A stretch of DNA of 64,000 nt. Origin: Actinoplanes couchii (GTDB lineage: Bacteria > Actinomycetota > Actinomycetes > Mycobacteriales > Micromonosporaceae). The DNA lies in contig NZ_BOMG01000106.1 in NCBI RefSeq assembly GCF_016862075.1, positions 1 through 64,000 of the forward strand, in the 5' to 3' direction. Each line of letters opens with the position of its first letter. Positions within the stretch are counted from its first letter, which is position 1. This document shows, in pieces, positions 34,401-41,484 of the stretch. The position numbers and the translations under genes are program-made. Under the pieces are notes generated by a model. The model saw only the letters and a program-made list of their open reading frames with translations, was not told the DNA's origin and made no database searches.

Positions 34401-34965
34401 GATCGTCGTATCGGGGACCAACTCGCGGTCCTTCATCGACCGGATCGTCGTACGGCAGGACACCCGCGCGCTGCCGTCGGTCACCTACGAGGCCGAGTCC
34501 GCCCGGATCGCCGGCACCGCCACGGTCACGGCGAAATCCCTGGCCAGCGGTGGTTCAGCGGTCACCGGTGTGGGCGGCGCCCCCGGCAACACCAACACGC
34601 TGACGTTCGACGTGCCCGCCACGAAGGCCGGCACCTACGCGCTGCGGATCCGCTACTCCAACCCGGAGCAGGCGGTGGCCACCCACTACAACCCGGACCC
34701 GCTGGCCCGGCACGCCGACATCACGGTCAACGGTGGTACGGCGAAACGGGTCCTGTTCCCGCACAGCTTCCACGACAACAACTTCTGGGACCTGACCGTC
34801 CCGGTGACCTTGAAACGGGGCCCGAACACGATCAGCTTCCGCTCCGAGGAACTCCCCAACTTCGACGGCACCACGTACGCCTCCGACGACTGGCCGGACG
34901 TGCTGCTCCGCTCGAAGTACGCCCCCCTGATCGACAAGGTGACGGTGGCCCCGTACAGCCGCTGA
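31480..34965 (+). CDS. Large secreted multimodular clan GH-A-like hydrolase
   Basis: This 1161-residue exported protein has a signal peptide (about 1-25). A LamG/concanavalin-like sandwich (about 30-240) and a bacterial Ig-like domain (about 248-322) follow. The catalytic region (about 325-740) has Glu453 in FVPFNEPEGN as probable acid/base and Glu563 in ININEYA as probable nucleophile. Three beta-sandwich or CBM-like modules fill about 745-1161. A VITWHEL block is shared with the enzyme at 23500. ATG 31480 follows GGAG. A LacI-type operator upstream and the neighbours place it in plant cell-wall polysaccharide breakdown. The exact family and substrate are not identifiable by eye. Confidence 0.8.
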   Translation: MRAWKIPLVAAVLIAGTPAIPALAADLPTPVLAYEFDGDSTSSDVITDSSGNGLNGTLVNGATAGLTDGALTLPGGGPTSNGAYVTIPRRALEGRTDLTVSTRVKWDGVTAPWQWIYALGTDNTRYLFSTPYNGDGRLRSAVTKSGGNAESQVTGYTALPANQWRTITVTLGGGRLTSYLDGVEVAGTPTTVTAADILGPATAPAGFIGRSFYQDPLFDGAVDSFRIYGTALTAAQVAEDAAVTPPPAVTGLAATTFDVRTTIGVAPALPATVRGTFSDAYDRDVPVTWAAIDPAQYAQRGTFTVTGTAAGRPVTATVTVIRDGELTVDLGTSTGAFHGGASGTLYGLYGDGLPTSNLIEGMNLRTVSTKAQDGPQHPGADALEVVKPLADATGGDVYVYMTDIHRGFPYQWPGSTPDEKITLFKQKIAKQVDQVSTLDPAYQKRIVFVPFNEPEGNMYGTGEWSYNKVSWLSDPTDWFRAWDEVHAIIKGKLPAARIAGPNTSILYEQVKGFLMHTVEAGTLPDVITWHELSHPEAVRTSVAKYRAWEADIIGRRLPININEYAFNYHTSVPGQMIQWISAIEESKVDADIAYWNIDGNLSDSAVQANRGNGQWWLFNAYGQMTGNTVRVSPPYPGQNYSLQGVATLDKQRKQARAIFGGASSAGYVRFTNVPKYLGKSVHAWIREIPWTGQVGDSAQPRLIAEKNVRVVDGAVAFEFGKLDEASAYEIVLGPGSPAVNGTSPALWQGSFEAEDATYTGSGYSRNGPEGSPSDVSKFYTSGRYDVGGLRTGSDGVLDFTVDVPRDGIYDLSVFANSLNTYDLVREQGPTNVFLRVDGAAEQEIFLPLGYKWAVWDHADTTVSLTAGRHTISLAARSLDLSRATKGDAIVDRITLELPNPVATDLYEAELATWDHASPAAGGVSLGRKGSATFWVYAEADAAHVIKTVGKDVSLTVNGIKVSGPAVSLSGGVNKIVVSGTNSRSFIDRIVVRQDTRALPSVTYEAESARIAGTATVTAKSLASGGSAVTGVGGAPGNTNTLTFDVPATKAGTYALRIRYSNPEQAVATHYNPDPLARHADITVNGGTAKRVLFPHSFHDNNFWDLTVPVTLKRGPNTISFRSEELPNFDGTTYASDDWPDVLLRSKYAPLIDKVTVAPYSR

Positions 34966-34978
34966 CCCACCGACGACG

Positions 34979-35008
34979 AAGGCCCCGGTCCCCGCGGACC
35001 GGGGCCTT
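34979..35008. terminator. Bidirectional terminator
   Basis: A 13-bp perfect stem (AAGGCCCCGGTCC with GGACCGGGGCCTT) encloses a 4-nt loop between two convergent genes. The outer A and T runs serve as a short T tract for either direction. It overlaps the stop codon of the gene on the minus strand by one base. Confidence 0.8.
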
Positions 35009-36312
35009 CACCCGTCCTGGCGCACGAAGTCGATCAACGCCTTGTGCAGACTGCTCCCGACCAGCGCCGACACGAGATCGTCGCCGTCCCGCAGGAGGCG
35101 GCGGACCGCCGACCGCACGGCGGGCCTGCCGATGTCCTCCCGGTCCACGGCGGTCTCGATGACACGTCTGTCCCGTTGCGGCTGCGGTCGCCGCCAGAAG
35201 GCCTCGTCCTCCAGGAGCAGTTCCAGGGCCGTCAGCGCCTCCTCCTCCAACTCCTCGACGCGGTGGCCGCCGAAGCTGTTCGTCTGCCGGTTGTGGTCGC
35301 CGATCTGCACCACGACCTGCGAGTTCCGGCCGACCGTCAGCGAGATCTTCCGGCTCCGGTTCTCCCTCTTCTGCGCATCCGCTCTGGCGAGCGCCCGCGG
35401 ACCGCACCCGAGCCAGAGCTGCCCGGCGCCGGAGACCTGGACGGCGATCGTCGCGGCCTCCGGGGACGGCAGTTCGGAGTCGCTGAGCAGCGCGAACAGA
35501 CGCCGCGACGACTCGTCGCCGACGGGCTGCAGGATGCCCCAGAAGAAGCAGGCCCGCATCGCGTGCATGACGGCGCCCGCGGAATGGCCCGGATAGTTGT
35601 GGGCCAGCGAGGCCAGAGTGGATCCGGGATCACGCGCCACGGTATTGACCATGGATTCCAGGATCTCGGTCGATTCCCGGACCATGTCCCGCGCACTCTC
35701 CGCTTTCCCGGCCGACCCGGCGGGTGCGCGGTAGCTGCGGTACAGGGCGTTCGCCTTCAGATGCCAGCCGTCCGACGTTCCGTCGCTGTAGCCGACCGCG
35801 ATGTCCCCGTCGACATACTTGGCGATGCACAGCTGAAACCGTAGCCGCGGCTGCGCGGGCTTGGGCTGACCCCGGCCCGCCCGGGGACGGGTCTCCTCGT
35901 TCTGCCGCTTCTTGAAGATCCAGATCGGGCTGTTCAACCGGGTCAGCGGGCTGTCGGTCGGTTTGAATCCCCGCCACTCCGCGTTGGCCCGCCGCAGATT
36001 CTCCAGCGGCAGCCCTTCCCGGAAATGGTGCACCCAGTCCCGCCACGGAGCCCAGAACCGATACATCGACAGCCCGAAGGTGCCGAGGGCGACGAGCGGG
36101 AACACCGGCCCGACCGGCCGGAGGAGATGGGCCAGCGCCACGTTGACGATCAGGATCGGCGCCAGGGCGAACGATCCGGCCACGAGCTTCGAAGGACTCT
36201 TCGGTAACGGCGTCCCGGCGACCAGGTCCTCGGGGTCCAATCGATGACTGTTCGCGGCGATCGAAGACAAGTCGGCCCATCCTGATCCGGTCAACCAGCG
36301 CAGACTCGGCAC
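35008..36312 (-). CDS. Membrane-anchored protein with a RHIM-like amyloid motif
   Basis: This protein of about 434 residues has no recognised enzymatic domain. Two hydrophobic helices near the N-terminus (LVAGSFALAPILIVNVALA and VGPVFPLVALGTFGLSMYRF) suggest membrane anchoring, with most of the chain soluble. Near residue 335 the segment VVVQIGDHNRQTNSF (within 35272-35325) matches the RHIM core V/I-Q-x-G-x-x-N. That core is the amyloid tetrad region of RIPK1/RIPK3 and of bacterial RHIM-like signalling motifs. An acidic helix (EELEEEALTALELLLEDEA) follows. The start is uncertain: GTG 36312 or TTG 36270 (AGGATGGG upstream). Earlier codons overlap the tRNA-like genes and are excluded. It stands alone. 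Confidence 0.7.
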   Translation of the reverse strand: MPSLRWLTGSGWADLSSIAANSHRLDPEDLVAGTPLPKSPSKLVAGSFALAPILIVNVALAHLLRPVGPVFPLVALGTFGLSMYRFWAPWRDWVHHFREGLPLENLRRANAEWRGFKPTDSPLTRLNSPIWIFKKRQNEETRPRAGRGQPKPAQPRLRFQLCIAKYVDGDIAVGYSDGTSDGWHLKANALYRSYRAPAGSAGKAESARDMVRESTEILESMVNTVARDPGSTLASLAHNYPGHSAGAVMHAMRACFFWGILQPVGDESSRRLFALLSDSELPSPEAATIAVQVSGAGQLWLGCGPRALARADAQKRENRSRKISLTVGRNSQVVVQIGDHNRQTNSFGGHRVEELEEEALTALELLLEDEAFWRRPQPQRDRRVIETAVDREDIGRPAVRSAVRRLLRDGDDLVSALVGSSLHKALIDFVRQDG

Positions 36313-36400
36313 AGTGTATTCACCAAAACACTGTGAGTCACGAGTCGGATCCGCGACAGGACATTCACAGGCGTCATCGCGGGACGGCCGGGAGGAGGGT

Positions 36401-36473
36401 GTGGGCCGACCGGATTCGAACCGGTGTCCTCGACCTGAGCAAGGCCGCGCGACGACCTCTGCGCTACGGCCCA
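36401..36473 (-). tRNA. tRNA-like gene 1 (apparent anticodon GCU)
   Basis: The minus strand folds as a 73-nt tRNA-like cloverleaf. The acceptor TGGGCCG/CGGCCCA can extend to 9 bp with flanking bases. It has T8-A9, a weak D-arm with GG in the loop, an anticodon stem CGGCC/GGTCG and a T-arm ACCGG-TTCGAAT-CCGGT. The loop TTGCTCA gives anticodon GCU (Ser), but there is no long variable arm and base 37 is C. Both features are wrong for a normal tRNA-Ser. It is a twin of the next feature. Confidence 0.5.
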
Positions 36474-36479
36474 CAGGGA

Positions 36480-36558
36480 GGTGGAGGGGACCGGGATCGA
36501 ACCGGTGTCCTCCTCCTTCGCAGGGAGGCGCGACGACCTCTGCGCTACATCCTCCACC
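36480..36558 (-). tRNA. tRNA-like gene 2 (apparent anticodon GCG)
   Basis: The D-arm and variable/T-arm bases are almost identical to tRNA-like gene 1, 6 bases away. The anticodon stem CCTCC/GGAGG is perfect, and the loop CTGCGAA gives anticodon GCG (Arg), which is rare in bacteria. The terminal stem GGTGGAGG/CCTCCACC is 8 bp but is offset from T8-A9 by extra unpaired bases. A standard 7-bp acceptor therefore does not form. It may be a non-canonical tRNA or a pseudogene. Confidence 0.4.
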
Positions 36559-36604
36559 TCGCCGGCGAGCCTACCGGCCCACCGGCTTCGATGGGATGCC
36601 CGGC

Positions 36605-36958
36605 TCAGTGGGCCAGGATCACCGGGATCAGGGCCAGGACCGCCGGGACGGTCTGGGCGTAGAGGATGCGGCGGCTGGCGGTCAGGGCTCCGACGACGCC
36701 GGCCACCGCCACGCAGATCAGGAAGAAGACGATCGCGCCGAAGCCGCCGCCCAGCAGACCCCAGATCAGGCCGGCGGCCAGGAAACCGTTGTACAGACCC
36801 TGGTTCAGGCCCAGCACCCTGGTCTGCTCGGCGAACTCCGGCGTCAGGTTGAACGCCTTGCGCCCCTGCGGCTTGGTCCACAGGAACATCTCCAGGACCG
36901 CGATGTACACGTGGATGAGAGCCACGACCGCGGCCAGGACGTTCCCGATGATCAGCAT
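36605..36958 (-). CDS. DUF1304 family membrane protein
   Basis: This small 117-residue integral membrane protein has four predicted helices, the family's normal size. Helix 1 carries VALIHVYIAVLEMF, the conserved DUF1304 signature, followed by a short WTKPQGRKAFN loop. The function of the family is unknown. It follows the acyl-CoA dehydrogenase gene on the same strand but with about 30 bases between them, so co-transcription is possible. Confidence 0.88.
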   Translation of the reverse strand: MLIIGNVLAAVVALIHVYIAVLEMFLWTKPQGRKAFNLTPEFAEQTRVLGLNQGLYNGFLAAGLIWGLLGGGFGAIVFFLICVAVAGVVGALTASRRILYAQTVPAVLALIPVILAH

Positions 36959-36989
36959 GAGGGGCAGCGTACCGCCAGCCTGATCATGG

Positions 36990-38114
36990 TCAGAGACCGT
37001 AGGTCTTGCCGATGATGTCGCGCTGGATCTCGCTGGTGCCGCCGTAGATCGTCGACACCAGGGTGGCCCGGACGTGGCGTTCCATGTCGTACTCGGTGGC
37101 GTAGCCGTAGCCGCCCATCATCTGCATGCCAGCCAGCGCCACCTCGCGGGCCACCTCGGTCACCTTCAGTTTCACCATCGAGCTCTCCCGGGGCAGCACC
37201 TTCCCCGGATCACGGTCGGTCAGGGTCGCCACCCGGTGGACCAGCAGGCGGCAGCATTCGATCTCGGTGGCCAGGTCGGCGATCCGGTGCCGCAGCGCCT
37301 GGAAGCTGCCGACCGGGCGGCCGAACTGTCTGCGCTGCCTGATGAAGTCCAGGGCGTCGTCGAAGGCGCGCTGGGCGGTGCCGAGCATCAGCGCGGCCAG
37401 GATCAGGCGCTCCACGTTCAGGCCGGCCATCAGCTGCTGCCAGCCCTTGTCGACGGTGCCCATCACGGCGTCGGCGGGCAGGCGTACATCAGTGAAGTAG
37501 AGGTCGTTGACCTCTTTTCCGCCCATCGTCTCGATGCCGTTGATCCGCAGGCCGGGGGTGTCGGTGGGGACCAGCAGCATGGTCAGGCCGTGGTGGTCGC
37601 CGGGGCTGCCGGAGGTGCGGGCCACCAGCAGGATCGCGTCGGCGATGTGGGCGTTGGAGCACCATGTCTTCTGGCCGTCGACGATCCAGCCGTCGTCGGT
37701 GCGCACGGCCCGGCAGGACAGGTTGGCGACGTCCGAGCCGGCTTCCGGTTCGCTCATCGCGATGGCGTACACCCGGCCGTCGACCAGGCCGCCGAGGACG
37801 GTCTTCCGCTGCTCGTCGCTGCCGGAGCGCCCGACCGCGGCCGCGACGATGGCGCTGGTGGTGAAGCCGCCGACCGGGGCCTGGCCGTAGGCGACATGCT
37901 CCAGGAACAGGCAGGTGTCGACCATGCCGGCGCCGGAGCCGCCGAACTCGTCGGGGACGGTGACGCCGAGCCAGCCGAGGTCGGCCATCTTCCGGTACAG
38001 CCCGGGGTGGTGTGGGCCGTCGCCTCGTTGTTCACGAGAGCCGGCCTCCCGGCGGCAGAAGTCGTCGATCGCCTCGGTGAAAGCCTTCTGTTCGGGGGTC
38101 AGATCGATACTCAT
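36990..38114 (-). CDS. Acyl-CoA dehydrogenase
   Basis: This 374-residue FAD enzyme introduces the alpha-beta double bond in acyl-CoA oxidation. It has the normal three-part fold: an N-terminal helical domain, a middle beta domain with MSEPEAGSDV and QKTWCSNA, and a C-terminal helical bundle. The bundle ends at the IYGGTSEIQRD motif, which holds the usual catalytic-base Glu. It is divergent from an aldehyde dehydrogenase, with a candidate GntR operator in the gap. The chain-length preference is unknown; the neighbours suggest a non-standard carboxylic or terpenoid substrate. Confidence 0.92.
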   Translation of the reverse strand: MSIDLTPEQKAFTEAIDDFCRREAGSREQRGDGPHHPGLYRKMADLGWLGVTVPDEFGGSGAGMVDTCLFLEHVAYGQAPVGGFTTSAIVAAAVGRSGSDEQRKTVLGGLVDGRVYAIAMSEPEAGSDVANLSCRAVRTDDGWIVDGQKTWCSNAHIADAILLVARTSGSPGDHHGLTMLLVPTDTPGLRINGIETMGGKEVNDLYFTDVRLPADAVMGTVDKGWQQLMAGLNVERLILAALMLGTAQRAFDDALDFIRQRRQFGRPVGSFQALRHRIADLATEIECCRLLVHRVATLTDRDPGKVLPRESSMVKLKVTEVAREVALAGMQMMGGYGYATEYDMERHVRATLVSTIYGGTSEIQRDIIGKTYGL

Positions 38115-38172
38115 GTCGTCGCCTTCCGGGAGTTACCGCAGGTGATGATCTATGTTGACAGCGAACGTAACA

Positions 38173-38186
38173 TATCAAATATCAAA
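38173..38186. promoter_or_regulatory. Candidate GntR operator, copy 1
   Basis: TATCAAATATCAAA is identical to the 14 bp at 40435-40448. It sits in the divergent gap between the acyl-CoA and aldehyde dehydrogenases, downstream of a TTGACA -35 candidate (38155-38160) and over the likely -10 region of the aldehyde dehydrogenase promoter. Confidence 0.6.
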
Positions 38187-38223
38187 TTTAAGCCCCGCGA
38201 ATCAAGAGCTCCCGGGAGTTGTC

Positions 38224-39606
38224 ATGGGCACATCCATCGATGTCGTCGGAGCAGCCGTCGACCGAGCCCGGCCGGCCGCCACCTGGTGGGGCGGGCTCGG
38301 GTACAAGGAGCGCCGGGTCCACCTGCTGGCCTGGAAGCGGCACATCGCCCGGCGGATCGACGAACTCGCCGCGCTGATCGCCGCCGAGACCGGGAAGTCG
38401 CCCGACGACGCGGCCCTGGAGGTGATGCTCGCCGTCGAGCACCTGGACTGGGCGGCCCGCAACGCCGGCAAGGTGCTCGGCCGCCGCAAGGTCCCGTCCG
38501 GGATGCTGGCCGCCAACCACGCCGCCACCCTGGAGTACCTGCCGCTCGGCGTGGTCGGGGTGATCGGGCCGTGGAACTATCCGGTCTACACGCCGCTCGG
38601 CTCGGTGTCGTACGCCCTGGCCGCCGGCAACGCGGTCGTCTTCAAGCCGAGTGAGCACACCCCGGAGACGGGCGCGTGGCTGGCCACGGCCTGGATCGAG
38701 GCGGTGCCGGAGGCGCCGGTGCTGCAGGCGGTCCTCGGGGACGGGAGCGTGGGGGCGGCGCTCGTCTGGTCCGGCGTGGACAAGATCGCGTTCACCGGGT
38801 CGGCGGCGACCGCGCGCAAGGTGATGGCCACCTGCGCGGAGACCCTGACGCCGCTGGTGGTCGAGGGCGGCGGCAAGGACGCGATGATCGTGGCGGCGGA
38901 CGCGGATCTCGACGCCGCGGCACGGGCGGCGGCATTCGGCGGGTTCGGCAACGCGGGCCAGACGTGCGCCGGAGTCGAACGCGTATATGTCGAGAAATCG
39001 GTCTTCAACACCTTCGTCGACAAGGTCAGCGCCCTGGCCGTCGGCGAGTTCACCATGACCACCCCGGAACAGCCGGCGATCGTGCGAGCACACGTCGAGG
39101 ACGCCCTGCTAAGGGGTGGAAAAGCCGTAGTCGGCGGCGCCGAGTCCATCAAATCCGGAAATGTCGCCCCGGTGATCCTCACCGACGTCCCCGAGGACAG
39201 CATCGCCGTCACCGAGGAGACCTTCGGCCCGACGCTGGTGATCAACCCGGTGGACAGTGTGGCCGAGGCAATCAAACGGACAAATCACTCCAAGTACGGT
39301 TTGGCGGCATCGATCTTCACCCGTAACGCTGGCGCGGCAATGGACACGGCACGGAAACTGCGAGCCGGGGCAGCGAGCATCAACGCGGTACTGGGCTTCG
39401 CCAGCGTCCCGTCCCTACCCTTCGGCGGCGTCGGCGACTCAGGTTTCGGCCGCATCCACGGAGCCGACGGCCTGCGAGAGTTCTCCCGGGCCCAGTCGGT
39501 GACCCGCCAGCGCTTCAACCCGCCGATGGACCTGGTGCGCCTGGACCGCGACCCGCACACGATGGCCCGGGCGCTCAAACTGTTCCGGATGCGGCACGGC
39601 CGTTAG
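38224..39606 (+). CDS. NAD(P)-dependent aldehyde dehydrogenase
   Basis: This 460-residue cytoplasmic enzyme oxidises aldehydes to acids. The ALDH fold is complete. GPWNYP and the KPSEHTP cofactor-binding segment are present, and FTGS precedes Glu214 in VVEGGGKD. The catalytic Cys248 lies in GQTCAG, and ETFGP and the PFGGVGDSGFGR end motif follow. ATG 38224 follows GGGAG at 6 bases. The TAG stop is part of the palindromic element at 39603-39771. It probably acts with the acyl-CoA dehydrogenase and the LLM/MpaB pair under the GntR regulator. The substrate is unknown. Confidence 0.94.
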   Translation: MGTSIDVVGAAVDRARPAATWWGGLGYKERRVHLLAWKRHIARRIDELAALIAAETGKSPDDAALEVMLAVEHLDWAARNAGKVLGRRKVPSGMLAANHAATLEYLPLGVVGVIGPWNYPVYTPLGSVSYALAAGNAVVFKPSEHTPETGAWLATAWIEAVPEAPVLQAVLGDGSVGAALVWSGVDKIAFTGSAATARKVMATCAETLTPLVVEGGGKDAMIVAADADLDAAARAAAFGGFGNAGQTCAGVERVYVEKSVFNTFVDKVSALAVGEFTMTTPEQPAIVRAHVEDALLRGGKAVVGGAESIKSGNVAPVILTDVPEDSIAVTEETFGPTLVINPVDSVAEAIKRTNHSKYGLAASIFTRNAGAAMDTARKLRAGAASINAVLGFASVPSLPFGGVGDSGFGRIHGADGLREFSRAQSVTRQRFNPPMDLVRLDRDPHTMARALKLFRMRHGR

Positions 39607-39771
39607 GTTTTGTCGCGCGGATCGCGTGGGAGCGAGGCGAGGTCCAGGTGGTGGCTGGCGTCAGCCGGTGGGAGGTCGCATACCGGTGTTGTATGTGGCC
39701 TTCCACCGGATGCCGTCAGGCGCCGGCTGGGCCACGCCGCAGCCCCACGCGATCCACGCGACAAAACCTAA
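39603..39771. repeat. 169-bp palindromic hairpin element
   Basis: The 28-bp ends (39603-39630 and 39744-39771) are inverted copies with one mismatch, beginning TTAGGTTTTGTCGCG. The interior keeps pairing, with G-U and other mismatches, to a tip hairpin CATAC-CGGTGTT-GTATG, so the whole element is one symmetric hairpin centred at 39687. Its TAG termini supply the stop codons of both convergent genes. It may be a MITE-like insertion or an unusually long bidirectional terminator. Confidence 0.75.
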
Positions 39772-40400
39772 GAATCCCAGATTCCCAGGTCGTCGAGATG
39801 CTTGACCAGGCGCTCCGCCCCGTCGGTGAAGTGCCTGGTCATCGCGGTCCGGGCGGCGTCACCGTCGGCCGCGGCGAACGCGGCGAGCACCGCCTCGTGA
39901 TCGGCGCGCATCCCGTCCCGCCAGCCCGGATCGGACGAGTAGACCCGGGCCGGGGTGTACCGGGTGGCGGTGTGCAGGAACCAGCTGAGTTTCCGGGACC
40001 GGGCCAGCCGGTTGACGGCGCGATGGAACTCGAACTCGAAGGTCTCGACGTCGGCGGCCCGCCGCGCCCGCGCCACCTTGCTGTGGGCCACTGTCAGCTC
40101 GCCGAGCTGGGCTTCGGTGACGGCGGCGGCGACCCGGGCGGCCAGCTCGCCGGCGATGTCGCCCTGCAACTGGAAGACGTCCAGGATGTCCTGCCGGGAC
40201 AGCGGGGCGACGACATAACCCTTGCGGGGTTCGAGTTCCACCATGTCCTCGCCGCGGAGCGTGAGCAGCGCCTCCCGGACCGGGGTGATGCTGACGCCGA
40301 GGCCGGCGGCGACCTCTTCGAGACGGATGCGGGCGCCGGGGCGCAGCTCGCCGGACATGATCCGGGCCCGCAGGGCGCCGGCGACCTCCTCGGAGAGCAT
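39768..40400 (-). CDS. GntR-family (FCD-type) transcriptional regulator
   Basis: This 210-residue regulator has an N-terminal winged helix (GELRPGARIRLEEVAAGLG then TPVREAL, about 17-43) and an all-helical FCD effector domain. The FCD domain has Asp and His residues that commonly bind a metal and a carboxylate ligand. It is divergent from the LLM gene, with a 14-bp candidate operator between them. The same 14 bp occurs before the aldehyde and acyl-CoA dehydrogenases, so these genes are probably its regulon. Its stop codon lies in the palindromic element. Confidence 0.92.
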   Translation of the reverse strand: MLSEEVAGALRARIMSGELRPGARIRLEEVAAGLGVSITPVREALLTLRGEDMVELEPRKGYVVAPLSRQDILDVFQLQGDIAGELAARVAAAVTEAQLGELTVAHSKVARARRAADVETFEFEFHRAVNRLARSRKLSWFLHTATRYTPARVYSSDPGWRDGMRADHEAVLAAFAAADGDAARTAMTRHFTDGAERLVKHLDDLGIWDS

Positions 40401-40434
40401 GTCCCCCCACCTCTCGCTTTATCGGCCGTCACCG

Positions 40435-40448
40435 TATCAAATATCAAA
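40435..40448. promoter_or_regulatory. Candidate GntR operator, copy 2
   Basis: TATCAAATATCAAA, identical to the site at 38173-38186, lies in the gap between the GntR gene and the LLM gene. The position allows autoregulation together with control of the LLM/MpaB operon. Confidence 0.6.
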
Positions 40449-40466
40449 AACGAGGAGGTGTGACCG

Positions 40467-41483
40467 ATGCGCTTGGCAACGACGCTGATGTACTCCGGTG
40501 ACCCACGGGCGGCCGCCGACCAGGTGGCCGGCTGGGAACGGGCCGGCCTGGACGTGGTGTGGGTGGCCGAGGCCTACGGCTTCGACGCGCCGACGATCAT
40601 GGGCTATCTGGCCGCGAAGACCGAGACGGTGCAGATCGGGTCGGCGATCCTGCCGATCTACTCGCGCACCCCGGCGCTGATCGCGCAGACCGCGGCCGGG
40701 CTGGACGCGATCTCCGGCGGGCGGGCGATCCTGGGACTGGGCGCGTCCGGGCCGCAGGTGATCGAGGGCTGGCACGGGGTCGCCTACGACAAGCCGATCA
40801 CCCGGACCCGCGAGATCATCGACATCTGCCGCCGGGTCTGGCAGCGCGACGTGATCACCAACGACGGCCTCTACCCCCTGCCGCTCCCCGACGGCCGGGG
40901 GACGGGGCTGGGCAAACCCCTGAAGATCCTCACCCATCCGGTACGACCGGAGATCCCGATCTACGTGGCGGCCCTCGGGGAGGCGAACGTCCGGATGACC
41001 GCGGAGGTCGCCGACGGGTGGATCCCGTTCCTCTATGTCCCGGAGCGGGCGGCCGGCGTGTGGGGGAAGTCGCTGGCCGCGCGCCCCGCCGAACGGGGAC
41101 GGCTGGAGATCGTCGCCGGTGGGCCGCTGGCCATCGGGGAGAACCTGGAGCACCTGCGTGATCTGGCCCGCCCGATGATCGCGCTGTATGTCGGCGGGAT
41201 GGGCGCCAAGGGCCGCAACTTCTATCACGACGTGGTCAGCCGCTACGGATTCGAGGCCGAGGCCGACCGCATTCAGGAGCTGTATCTGGCCGGGCACAAG
41301 AAGGAGGCCGCCGCGGCGGTTCCCGACGAGTTGCTCGAGTTGGGCAGCCTGATCGGCCCGGAGTCGTATGTGCGGGACCGGATCGCGGCGTACCGGGAAA
41401 GCGGGGTGACGGTCTTGAATGTCACCCCGCTGGATCCGGATCCGCGCCCGGCGCTGGCGAAGGTGAAGGAGATGATCAGCTGA
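40467..41483 (+). CDS. LLM-class F420-dependent oxidoreductase
   Basis: This 338-residue luciferase-like TIM-barrel protein contains VWVAEAYGFDAP and the strand IGSAILPIYSRTP. GGRAILGLGASGPQ and VAALGEANV are also present, all typical of mycobacterial-type F420 oxidoreductases. AGGAGGTG precedes the ATG. The next gene starts 1 base after its stop, so the two are co-translated. With the MpaB-type oxygenase and the dehydrogenases it probably forms part of a catabolic pathway for a hydrophobic compound (inference). Confidence 0.9.
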   Translation: MRLATTLMYSGDPRAAADQVAGWERAGLDVVWVAEAYGFDAPTIMGYLAAKTETVQIGSAILPIYSRTPALIAQTAAGLDAISGGRAILGLGASGPQVIEGWHGVAYDKPITRTREIIDICRRVWQRDVITNDGLYPLPLPDGRGTGLGKPLKILTHPVRPEIPIYVAALGEANVRMTAEVADGWIPFLYVPERAAGVWGKSLAARPAERGRLEIVAGGPLAIGENLEHLRDLARPMIALYVGGMGAKGRNFYHDVVSRYGFEAEADRIQELYLAGHKKEAAAAVPDELLELGSLIGPESYVRDRIAAYRESGVTVLNVTPLDPDPRPALAKVKEMIS

Positions 41484-41484
41484 G

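Noticed and set aside
36313..36474. N-terminal extension of the RHIM-motif gene through the tRNA-like region
   Set aside because: The extra codons translate the tRNA-like sequences themselves and lack a ribosome site.
36401..36558. Allo-tRNA interpretation of the two tRNA-like genes
   Set aside because: The extended terminal stems fit, but both lack the long variable arm typical of allo-tRNAs, so I kept them as unclassified tRNA-like genes.
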